Of a DNA stretch of 5,243 nt, positions 1-4,827 are shown one piece after another. Numbering within the stretch: the stretch's first letter is position 1; every line of letters starts with the position of its first letter. The notes under the pieces were generated by a model. It searched no databases. It saw only the letters and a program-made list of their open reading frames with translations, and was not told the DNA's origin. The DNA lies in contig CAJPSL010000035.1 of assembly GCA_905373315.1 (NCBI GenBank), positions 1 to 5,243 of the forward strand, read 5' to 3'. Origin of the DNA: Candidatus Saccharimonadota bacterium (lineage in GTDB: Bacteria > Patescibacteriota > Saccharimonadia > Saccharimonadales > Saccharimonadaceae). The position numbers and the translations under genes are program-made.

Positions 1-320
1 CCGCCCTGCTTTTGGATTTCGGCAATGGCGTGCAGCGTCAAGGTTGTCTTACCGCTAGACTCTGGACCGTAAATCTCGATGATACGCCCCTTTGGATAAC
101 CGCCGCCCAGCGCCAAATCGAGGCTTAGCGAGCCTGACGGAATCACTTCAACATCGACTTTATGCGCCTCACCAAGCTTCATGATCGAACCATCACCAAA
201 CTGCTTGGTGATTTGATCCATCGCCAGACCCAACGCTTTCAATTTTCCATCATCAACCTTTTTCTCTGCCGCTACCGACTTTTCAGTTTTTACTGCCTTT
301 TTCTCATCAGTCTTAGCCAT
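1..320 (-). CDS. recA: RecA recombinase, N-terminal part (cut by left edge)
   Basis: This is the 5' part of recA, running off the left edge. RecA forms ATP-dependent filaments on single-stranded DNA and catalyses homologous pairing and strand exchange in the cytoplasm. I translated 106 residues. They include the RecA N-terminal helix region ([12 protein letters not shown], about 39-50), a [14 protein letters not shown] stretch (61-74) and the Walker A P-loop GPESSGKTT at 85-93, which is identical to the classic RecA motif. The ATG at 320-318 is chosen because a strong Shine-Dalgarno (AAGGAGGGG, 335-327) sits just upstream. The start is followed by a lysine/alanine-rich tail of about 24 residues, so the P-loop lies roughly 20 residues later than in E. 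coli RecA. The catalytic Glu, the L1/L2 DNA-binding loops and the C-terminus are outside the window. The gene is divergent from the pilin gene. Family identity is near certain. Confidence 0.97.
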   Translation of the reverse strand, partial: MAKTDEKKAVKTEKSVAAEKKVDDGKLKALGLAMDQITKQFGDGSIMKLGEAHKVDVEVIPSGSLSLDLALGGGYPKGRIIEIYGPESSGKTTLTLHAIAEIQKQG

Positions 321-326
321 GATATT

Positions 327-335
327 CCCCTCCTT
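327..335 (-). promoter_or_regulatory. recA ribosome binding site
   Basis: The minus strand reads AAGGAGGGG. Its GGAGG core is 8 bases from the recA ATG, which is near-ideal spacing. It matters here because four neighbouring genes in the window have no such site. Confidence 0.85.
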
Positions 336-348
336 AATTGATACTTTT

Positions 349-377
349 ATTATACATTCTCTAGGGCTTAAGGCCAA
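349..377 (-). promoter_or_regulatory. recA promoter (-35 TTGGCC, 17-bp spacer, -10 TATAAT)
   Basis: On the minus strand TTGGCC (377-372) and a perfect TATAAT (354-349) are separated by exactly 17 bases, which is the ideal sigma70/sigmaA spacing. Transcription should begin near 342, giving a leader of about 20 bases that carries the recA Shine-Dalgarno. The -35 lies only 7 bases from the -10 of the opposing pilin promoter (385-390), so RNA polymerase is unlikely to occupy both at once. I see no SOS-type operator: neither a GAAC-N4-GTTC nor a CTGT-N8-ACAG pattern is present. Confidence 0.75.
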
Positions 378-380
378 ATT

Positions 381-395
381 TTGCTATAATAGCAA
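381..395 (+). promoter_or_regulatory. Pilin promoter: extended -10 inside a perfect palindrome
   Basis: TGCTATAAT (382-390) is an extended -10 element (TGn followed by a perfect TATAAT). No good -35 is found at 17 bp (TAGGGC at 362-367), as is common for extended -10 promoters. The -10 sits at the heart of a perfect palindrome, TTGCTATAATAGCAA (381-395), with 7-base arms around one central base. The hexamer ends 8 bases before the pilin ATG, so transcription would begin at or within a couple of bases of the start codon. The promoter role is well supported; the operator role is inferred. Confidence 0.72.
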
Positions 396-398
396 TAT

Positions 399-791
399 AT
401 GAAAAAATGTTCTGGATTTACCGTTATTGAGTTATTATTTGTCATCATCATGCTGACTGTTGGCTTGGGTGTTGCGGTAGTGCAGGTTGGAAAAGTAAAA
501 AATGCCAGCGACGACAGCCACAAGAAAACGGCCATCAACGCTATGTACTACAGCCTGGAAGAAAGCTTCTACAAACAGCACGGCTACTATCCAGAAACTC
601 TGGCTGACGATACCCTACCGACTATGGACAAATCACTACTCACTGATCCAAAGGGTAAAAAAATTGGCGATGCTAACAGCGCGTATCGGTACGAAACCCA
701 AAACTGCCAAGAAGGAAAATGCAAACACTTCACTTTGAGGGCAAAGCTGGTTAACGAAAGTGACTTCGTCAAAGAAAGTCGCAACAAATAG
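399..791 (+). CDS. Type IV pilin / pseudopilin-like protein
   Basis: This is a 130-residue prepilin-like protein. The N-terminus is a class III signal peptide: a short basic leader (MKKCSG), then FTVIELL and a hydrophobic helix to about residue 30. Prepilin peptidase would cut after Gly6, leaving Phe1 of the mature protein and the hallmark Glu at mature position 5 (Glu11 of the precursor). After the helix comes a small globular domain with HGYYPETL and LTDPKG, which resembles the major pseudopilin/GspG fold. Cys103 and Cys108 lie near the C-terminus and could form a disulfide loop. It is expected in the inner membrane before assembly into a pilus or secretion pseudopilus. It stands alone with no assembly ATPase, peptidase or platform gene nearby, so adhesion, twitching and DNA uptake cannot be told apart. 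The ATG is fixed by the signal peptide, although no Shine-Dalgarno precedes it and a TATAAT ends only 8 bases upstream. Confidence 0.9.
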   Translation: MKKCSGFTVIELLFVIIMLTVGLGVAVVQVGKVKNASDDSHKKTAINAMYYSLEESFYKQHGYYPETLADDTLPTMDKSLLTDPKGKKIGDANSAYRYETQNCQEGKCKHFTLRAKLVNESDFVKESRNK

Positions 792-806
792 CTCAGTTAC
801 CAACTA

Positions 807-1646
807 CTAGTCATCAACCGGGCGGCCATTCTTAAAGGCTTCAATAGCGTTATTGACAATTCCTATCTGGTGTTTTGGATTGGCTACAAAATGGAAGATG
901 TAGGTGGTTTCTTCACCCTCGGTACTCAGCCGGATAGTTCCATAGTTAAAAATCATCTGTATAATACCTGACTGACGAAAACTAGCATCTTCGATACTAC
1001 CAAGGCTAACCGTTTGTTCATGGCGAGAAAACAAGCTTTCTTGGATTTCTTGAATCACGCTTTCATTGGTCATGTAAAATTGGTTCTGTAAATAAACCCA
1101 AAGTGCCACCGCTCCGCCCAACGCCGCCAATATAGCGAACAAGGTCGCGATACCAAACATAGCTGTCGGAGATGGTACTGGCAGTAAACTTCCGCCAGTG
1201 ATCAGTGACGGATACAAAAAAGCAAAACCAAATATTACCATAATGATAATGGCCGTGATGGCAATTGGCGCAACAATACCGATAGGGTGACGCTTGATGT
1301 CCAAGATAACATATTCACCTTCACTCAAATTAAGCTGTGGGTACTGTGCCACTGATTCTTCATGTTTACGCTTCAATTCTTCGCTAATCACCATTGGCTG
1401 CGGTTCAAGATTGCGTACCGTATGAACCACATCTGGTTCATTGGCATACTGGCTACGAATACGTGGATCAAAATTCTGCCCCTCCATTGATTCTGGAAGC
1501 ACAGTCACATGAGACGGGCGCTGCGTAGTTGTTGACTGCGACTCTTCAGGTTGCGCATCTTGGGGTGGATGATAATACAGTGGCCTACCCTCAACATCAT
1601 ATGCGGCTGGCTGTTGATTATTCGACTGGGGCTCCTTCGTATCCAT
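807..1646 (-). CDS. PH-domain (bPH2/DUF304-like) integral membrane protein
   Basis: This protein has 279 residues. Residues 1-100 are hydrophilic and rich in Gln, Pro, Ser and Glu with no obvious fold, so probably disordered and cytoplasmic. Two hydrophobic segments follow, at about 121-145 and 162-186, joined by a short Pro/Gly-rich loop. Residues 187-272 fit a bacterial PH domain of the YdbS/YdbT type: a strand starting FYMTNESVIQE, then VSLGSIEDASFRQSG, IFNYGTIRLST and a final helix at NNAIEAFKNG. Such proteins are membrane-associated and their role is generally unknown. The ATG at 1646 lies 12 bases after the ruvB stop, with no convincing Shine-Dalgarno. It could be translated from the ruvB message or from the weak promoter described separately. 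Its stop is 15 bases from the end of the convergent pilin gene, and no terminator hairpin is visible between them. The domain call is good; the function is unknown. Confidence 0.85.
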   Translation of the reverse strand: MDTKEPQSNNQQPAAYDVEGRPLYYHPPQDAQPEESQSTTTQRPSHVTVLPESMEGQNFDPRIRSQYANEPDVVHTVRNLEPQPMVISEELKRKHEESVAQYPQLNLSEGEYVILDIKRHPIGIVAPIAITAIIIMVIFGFAFLYPSLITGGSLLPVPSPTAMFGIATLFAILAALGGAVALWVYLQNQFYMTNESVIQEIQESLFSRHEQTVSLGSIEDASFRQSGIIQMIFNYGTIRLSTEGEETTYIFHFVANPKHQIGIVNNAIEAFKNGRPVDD

Positions 1647-1652
1647 ATCTAC

Positions 1653-1682
1653 AGTTTATCATTTTTTAGGTTGATATCCCAA
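1653..1682 (-). promoter_or_regulatory. Weak candidate promoter for the PH-domain gene
   Basis: TAAACT (1658-1653, 4 of 6 matches to TATAAT) is preceded by TGA, giving an extended TGn pattern in which the TGA is the ruvB stop codon. TTGGGA (1682-1677) lies 18 bases upstream. The -10 ends 6 bases before the ATG, the same geometry as the ruvA and ruvB starts. The matches are weak, and readthrough from ruvB is an equal alternative. Confidence 0.3.
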
Positions 1683-2669
1683 ATGCGCCTGAGCACGCAG
1701 GGTGATGCGACGACCGCGTGGCGTGCGTTCGATGAAGCCAATTTGCAGTAAATACGGTTCATAAAAATCCTCAATCGTCGTTGCTTCGTCACCCGTCAGG
1801 GCGGCGATGGTGGTTAACCCTACTGGATTGTCACCGTAATTTTCTAGGATTGATTGCAGTAAATTACGGTCAGCTGGGTCTAGTCCCAGCTCATCCACTT
1901 CCAGCATTTCCAAAGCGCTCGTTGTCGTTTTTACATCAATTATGCCATCGCCGTTGACGTCGGCGTAGTCACGCACGCGCTTGAGCAGGCGGTTGGCGAT
2001 GCGCGGCGTCAAGCGGGCCCGCGTCGACAACAGGTTCGCTGCTTCATGCCGAATCGACGACTCCAGGATGGCTGCACTCCGCGTCACGATTTTAGCGATA
2101 TCTTCTGGCTCATAAAACTCCAGCCGATAAATATGCCCAAAGCGATCACGCAGCGGCGCCGCCAAACTACCTGTCCGCGTCGTCGCGCCGATGACCGTAA
2201 ACCGCGGCAGATCCAGCCGAATCGACCGGGCTGCCGGACCTTTACCGATGACGATGTCTAGCTTGAAATCTTCCATGGCTGAGTATAAAATCTCTTCCAC
2301 CGCCCGACCGAGCCGATGAATTTCATCGATGAACAAGATGTCGCCGTCCGCCAAATTCGTCAAAATCGATGCCAAATCACCCGCCTTTTCAATGGCTGGG
2401 CCACTAGTGATCCGTAAATTCGTCCCCATCTCATTGGCGATCACCGTCGCCATAGTAGTCTTGCCCAGTCCCGGTGGGCCGTACAGCAGCACATGATCCA
2501 GTGGTTCACCGCGTTTCTTGGCCGCGTCAATCGCCAGGCGTAAATTGCGCTTCAATCGCTCCTGACCAACATACTCGCTAAAACTCTGCGGACGCAGACT
2601 AACTTCAATCCGTTGCTCCTCGGTATCATCACTATGCGAACTGGTATCGACTATTCTCTCAATTGCCAT
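1659..2669 (-). CDS. ruvB: RuvB, Holliday junction branch-migration ATPase
   Basis: This is a full-length 336-residue RuvB. RuvB is the hexameric AAA+ motor that, loaded by RuvA, pulls DNA through Holliday junctions to drive branch migration. In order: an N-terminal [11 protein letters not shown] segment (26-36), Walker [10 protein letters not shown] (64-72), Walker B ILFIDEIH (111-118), sensor 1 ATTR (162-165), the arginine finger in LRDRFG (Arg174, the same number as in E. coli), sensor 2 around [12 protein letters not shown] (221-232) and the C-terminal winged helix ending FIERTPRGR (312-320). No key residue is missing. The ATG at 2669 agrees with family length. There is no Shine-Dalgarno, and a TATAAT ends 6 bases upstream. 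It ends in tandem stops, TGA then TAA. Unlike the classic ruvAB operon, it is separated from ruvA by the HIT and HD genes and has its own promoter. Confidence 0.98.
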   Translation of the reverse strand: MAIERIVDTSSHSDDTEEQRIEVSLRPQSFSEYVGQERLKRNLRLAIDAAKKRGEPLDHVLLYGPPGLGKTTMATVIANEMGTNLRITSGPAIEKAGDLASILTNLADGDILFIDEIHRLGRAVEEILYSAMEDFKLDIVIGKGPAARSIRLDLPRFTVIGATTRTGSLAAPLRDRFGHIYRLEFYEPEDIAKIVTRSAAILESSIRHEAANLLSTRARLTPRIANRLLKRVRDYADVNGDGIIDVKTTTSALEMLEVDELGLDPADRNLLQSILENYGDNPVGLTTIAALTGDEATTIEDFYEPYLLQIGFIERTPRGRRITLRAQAHLGYQPKK

Positions 2670-2675
2670 ACATTT

Positions 2676-2684
2676 ATTATATCA
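2676..2684 (-). promoter_or_regulatory. ruvB promoter, extended -10, leaderless geometry
   Basis: The minus strand reads TGATATAAT (2684-2676), a TGn extended -10 with a perfect TATAAT. Only 6 bases separate it from the ruvB ATG, so transcription should start on or next to the A of the start codon. The -35 match at 17 bp is poor (TTAGCT, 2704-2699) and overlaps the stop codon of the HIT gene. There is no Shine-Dalgarno. Confidence 0.7.
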
Positions 2685-2700
2685 TCCACAGCGGACTGAG

Positions 2701-3186
2701 CTAATCGCTTGTAAGCCGACTACGCAGCGCCTGCATAATTTCATAAAACGTCTCGTCACTCACTATGTGCACCGCGTCCTCTAAGTGCCGCGGCCATTTT
2801 GGATCAGAAAATTCCTCGCCAGTAAAGGTAGCACCACCAAGATAGCGCGGATGTAGATGCCAATGTACATGTGTCGGCTGACCAGCTTTCACTGCGTTAT
2901 TCATCAGGCACTCCCAGTTACACACATCGGCACCAAACGCTTCTTTGACTGCCTGCTCAAGTTGACGAATCACGTGGTGTAGCTCCATCCAATCCGCCTC
3001 GTCCAGATCCGACAACGTTTCCTTGTGCTGGCGCAGAGTGATAAATGACTTACCCAAATAGCATTGGTTTCTATCAAGTACCGCCACCCAACGTTCGGTT
3101 TGCAATATAACATTGTCATCAGCCGCCGTCTGACCAACGAGCAGTGGACAGATTTCACATTCCTTCTGTGTCGTGCATGTATTCAT
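2701..3186 (-). CDS. HIT-family nucleotide hydrolase/transferase
   Basis: This is a 161-residue histidine-triad protein. The family acts on the alpha-phosphate of nucleotides, as in Ap4A/Ap3A hydrolysis, AMP-lysine or AMP-amide hydrolysis, or nucleotidyl transfer. The signature is THVHWHLHPR at 105-114. His106, His108 and His110 form the triad, with His108 the expected nucleophile by homology, and His112 is an extra histidine. CEIC (Cys10, Cys13) near the N-terminus matches the zinc CxxC of many bacterial HIT proteins. A conserved-looking CLMNNAVKAGQPTHVH block (93-108) precedes the triad. The substrate cannot be read from sequence. The ATG is supported by AGGAGGT (3196-3190) just upstream. 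It has its own promoter with a palindrome and lies between the broken HD gene and ruvB. Confidence 0.92.
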   Translation of the reverse strand: MNTCTTQKECEICPLLVGQTAADDNVILQTERWVAVLDRNQCYLGKSFITLRQHKETLSDLDEADWMELHHVIRQLEQAVKEAFGADVCNWECLMNNAVKAGQPTHVHWHLHPRYLGGATFTGEEFSDPKWPRHLEDAVHIVSDETFYEIMQALRSRLTSD

Positions 3187-3189
3187 AAT

Positions 3190-3196
3190 ACCTCCT
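3190..3196 (-). promoter_or_regulatory. HIT gene ribosome binding site
   Basis: The minus strand reads AGGAGGT, a near-perfect match to the anti-Shine-Dalgarno. The GGAGG core is 4 bases from the ATG, which is slightly short. It overlaps the end of the promoter palindrome. Confidence 0.85.
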
Positions 3197-3213
3197 GGTA
3201 TGGATTATACCAG
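3195..3213 (-). promoter_or_regulatory. HIT gene promoter within a perfect inverted repeat
   Basis: TGGTATAAT (3212-3204) is an extended -10 with a perfect hexamer. Transcription should start near 3197, giving a leader of about 11 bases that holds the Shine-Dalgarno. The -10 lies inside CTGGTATAATCCATACCAG (3213-3195), a perfect inverted repeat with 7-base arms and a 5-base centre. The predicted start point is in the second arm, so the RNA could not form the hairpin and the symmetry would act at DNA level, as an operator would. The -35 at 17 bp is weak (GTGAAT, 3232-3227). Confidence 0.68.
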
Positions 3214-3234
3214 CCATGCACTATTTATTCACAT

Positions 3235-3552
3235 TTACAAAGACACGCCTGAACTCGTAAGAGCAGTTTTGCCAATATGGTACGGAGATGATACCTGCTT
3301 CTCCTGAGCCATTGGCCAATCCTGAAATATTTCTTGGCTCGGTTCATCCAGCTCTGGGTTAGTGATGAATTGCCTATTCTCGGCGACCTGGCGCACCATC
3401 TGCTCAATCACTTCTTCTGGAACACCACACTTTCTCATGTCCTTTTCCAGATATTCTTGATAGTTCGGCAAAAATAAATCCTCCAATTTCTGGAATTCCC
3501 GCCACGACAGCTTACGACATTCTTCAACCCGAAATCGCATGGTATAATTCAA
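3235..3552 (-). CDS. C-terminal ORF of the split HD-domain gene
   Basis: A 105-residue frame could start at TTG (3552-3550), overlapping the stop of the upstream frame in TTGA. Coding-like sequence extends upstream of that codon to about 3666, including GTIPGPKEQICRDS and LLHHADLGYVW, so the TTG is probably not a genuine start. The visible part is helical and charged (LSWREFQKLEDLFLPNYQEYL), as expected for the C-terminal helices of an HD protein. No convincing Shine-Dalgarno is seen. It is best regarded as the detached 3' half of the gene, not an independent small protein. Confidence 0.55.
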   Translation of the reverse strand: MNYTMRFRVEECRKLSWREFQKLEDLFLPNYQEYLEKDMRKCGVPEEVIEQMVRQVAENRQFITNPELDEPSQEIFQDWPMAQEKQVSSPYHIGKTALTSSGVSL

Positions 3553-4142
3553 AAAATCCCGACCGCCTGATCGCCAGACATAGCCAAGGTCAGCGTGATG
3601 TAATAATTTTGCCTGGATACTGTCACGACAGATTTGCTCTTTTGGACCAGGAATGGTGCCAATGATTGCATTTTCATGAACTCATACTCAGCCGAGCCGG
3701 GTTCATAGTGTTCATCAAGAAATGAGACCGCATAATGCTCTTTGGTAGCATAACCATCTGGCGGCGGGCCAGCCTCAAACCCAGCATCGTGCGCTGCTGC
3801 CGCCACCAACAACAGATCCTTTTGATCTGAATTCATTCTGTCCGCCGGGATCACATCCGTCAGCGCCCGTATTGAGCGCATCACGTCCACGCCATGTGCA
3901 GGCTGATGATATGGATAATTCGGGTAGGTAGTCAACAGCTCAGCTGATAGCTTAGCAAGAGAGGCTGCTTGTTCTTTGTTATCAAATAGTGCCGTGAGAT
4001 TTTCCTGTGAGGTGTATTGGTCCAGCACCTTTGCTGATACTGTCAATTCAGGATCGACCAATGTTGGGTCTTCTTGGTTAGCACGGTTTCGTTGTTCCCA
4101 TAACTTTTCGTCAAGAATTTTTTCAGCAGTAGTTCTATTCAC
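3549..4142 (-). CDS. N-terminal ORF of the split HD-domain gene
   Basis: This reading frame of 197 residues starts at GTG (4142-4140). The first 159 residues are the HD-domain N-terminal half: a charged helical region (1-70), YHQPAHG (78-84) and the HD pair at 118-119. The last 38 or so residues, from SLAPFLVQKS on, are out-of-frame translation of the second half and end at TGA (3551-3549). As it stands the product lacks the distal Asp ligand, so it should not form a complete metal site. The GTG is placed 8 bases after a perfect TATAAT with no Shine-Dalgarno. Confidence 0.7.
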   Translation of the reverse strand: MNRTTAEKILDEKLWEQRNRANQEDPTLVDPELTVSAKVLDQYTSQENLTALFDNKEQAASLAKLSAELLTTYPNYPYHQPAHGVDVMRSIRALTDVIPADRMNSDQKDLLLVAAAAHDAGFEAGPPPDGYATKEHYAVSFLDEHYEPGSAEYEFMKMQSLAPFLVQKSKSVVTVSRQNYYITLTLAMSGDQAVGIF

Positions 4143-4150
4143 AGCCCTAT

Positions 4151-4186
4151 ATTATATATTATTTGTACTATTTAGTCAATAGTACA
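4151..4186 (-). promoter_or_regulatory. HD gene promoter, near-consensus, with flanking palindrome
   Basis: TTGACT (4179-4174), 17 bases and TATAAT (4156-4151) give 11 of 12 matches to the sigma70 consensus, the best promoter in the window. The -10 ends 8 bases before the GTG start, predicting a leader of 0-2 bases. A perfect inverted repeat, TGTACTA at 4164-4170 and TAGTACA at 4180-4186 on the plus strand, has 7-base arms and a 9-base centre that contains the whole -35. A protein bound there would block polymerase, so it is a candidate repressor site. The regulator is unknown. Confidence 0.8.
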
Positions 4187-4239
4187 GCGTCGTGAACCCT
4201 GCAAGCGAGCTAGCCTGAACGGATATATTTCAACCCTTA
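4187..4239. other. Short spacer after ruvA, no gene seen
   Basis: This is the rest of the ruvA-HD intergenic region. I searched it for an intrinsic terminator for ruvA and found only short GC-rich self-complementarity (GCTAGC) with no T-run behind it. It holds no start codon with a credible frame and no RNA gene. Confidence 0.5.
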
Positions 4240-4815
4240 TTATTTCTTCAGTGCCTCGGTCACCCGCTGCGCCGTTGGCAAATTAGCATCAACATTTTCC
4301 AGCGCTTTTGTAGCATCAGACAAGGTGTAGCCCAGTGCCATCAACGCTTCCAATGCTTCGTCAGAGGTGTTCAGTTCAGTTTGGATTGTAGTATCTGCTC
4401 GACCATACTGTGTCGGCAAGCCGACTTTATCGCTCAAATCAACCACCACGCGCTCAGCAGTTTTTTTGCCGACGCCAGCAGCTTTTTGCACAAACGCACT
4501 GTCAGCGTTGGCGATGGCATTGCGTACGTGCTCTGCGTCGCCGAGGCTGAGAATTGCCAACGCTGCTTTCGGACCGACACCCTGAACCGTGATGAGCATT
4601 TCAAACAGCTTCTTTGCCGCCAGACTCGAAAAACCAAACAATTCCTCCGCCTGCTCGCGAACATGATGATAGGTATAAAACTTGACATCCTGATCCAGCA
4701 TCACCGCGTCAAAATCACCAGCCGCCACGCTCACTTCATAGCCAACGCCGTGAACGTCAATCACCAACGAACCATTAAACTTCTCAGCAACTTTTCCAAA
4801 AACATGTGCAATCAT
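4240..4815 (-). CDS. ruvA: RuvA, Holliday junction-binding protein
   Basis: This is a full-length 191-residue RuvA. It forms tetramers that hold the four-way junction flat and load RuvB rings. The N-terminal OB-fold domain is about 1-62 (MIAHVFGKV, HGVGYEVSV, YTYHHVREQAEELFGF). The two helix-hairpin-helix motifs are LITVQGVGPKAALAIL (74-89) and VQKAAGVGKKTAERVV (109-124). A polar linker at about 132-150 leads to the small C-terminal RuvB-binding domain (SDEALEALMALGY to ALKK). The acidic pin that in E. coli is Glu55-Asp56 reads Glu54-Gln55 here, so one acidic residue appears replaced. The ATG at 4815 fits the family start. A TATAAT ends 6 bases upstream and there is no Shine-Dalgarno. It starts 7 bases after the ruvC stop, so the ruvC-ruvA pair is conserved but ruvB is elsewhere. 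Confidence 0.97.
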   Translation of the reverse strand: MIAHVFGKVAEKFNGSLVIDVHGVGYEVSVAAGDFDAVMLDQDVKFYTYHHVREQAEELFGFSSLAAKKLFEMLITVQGVGPKAALAILSLGDAEHVRNAIANADSAFVQKAAGVGKKTAERVVVDLSDKVGLPTQYGRADTTIQTELNTSDEALEALMALGYTLSDATKALENVDANLPTAQRVTEALKK

Positions 4816-4821
4816 ACACTA

Positions 4822-4827
4822 ATTATA
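4822..4827 (-). promoter_or_regulatory. ruvA -10 element overlapping the ruvC stop codon
   Basis: A perfect TATAAT (4827-4822) contains the ruvC TAA stop (4825-4823) and ends 6 bases before the ruvA ATG, the same geometry as at ruvB. The upstream triplet is GGG, so it is not a full extended -10. The -35 at 17 bp is weak (TACTCA, 4850-4845). ruvA could therefore be read both from ruvC transcripts and from its own leaderless message. The hexamer's position in coding sequence makes chance possible. Confidence 0.5.

Larger units (their letters stand above)
3235..4142 (-). pseudogene. HD-domain phosphohydrolase gene split by a frameshift
   Basis: Two overlapping reading frames together encode one HD-superfamily protein of about 302 residues. 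The first frame gives the N-terminus with YHQPAHGVDV (His79, His83) and AAAHDAGF (His118-Asp119), the first metal ligands. It then loses family-like sequence after FMKMQ (155-159). Moving to the -1 frame at 3668-3664 gives IIGTIPGP and continues through LLHHADLGYVW, where the Asp is the expected last metal ligand (codon 3591-3589), and RFRVEECRKLSWREF to the stop at 3237-3235. The second frame is closed upstream by TGA at 3684-3682, so the break lies between 3681 and about 3663. One lost base, for example an A in the CAA stretch, would explain it. The pattern resembles small bacterial HD proteins with a YHN-x2-H signature. The substrate is unknown. A sequencing or assembly error is a real alternative to true decay. 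Confidence 0.8.

Noticed and set aside
792..806. Bidirectional terminator between the convergent pilin and PH genes
   Set aside because: Only 15 bases separate the stops, and there is no GC-rich stem followed by a T-run on either strand.
1653..1661. Alternative genetic code (UGA as Gly or Trp)
   Set aside because: ruvB ends in TGA-TAA, which alone is ambiguous. No TGA occurs inside any long gene and Gly and Trp use standard codons, so standard bacterial code fits.
1935..1961. EF-hand-like DVNGDGIID loop in RuvB
   Set aside because: The segment sits where RuvB proteins normally have an AEVKGDGxI-type sequence, so the resemblance to a calcium loop is coincidental family sequence.
3664..3678. 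Programmed -1 ribosomal frameshifting in the HD gene
   Set aside because: The shift region reads GAAAATGCAATC. It has no X-XXY-YYZ slippery heptamer and I see no stable downstream stem-loop. A simple one-base loss or sequencing error is more likely.
4187..4239. Intrinsic terminator or small RNA downstream of ruvA
   Set aside because: There is only a short GCTAGC self-complementary stretch, with no U-tract and no strong hairpin.
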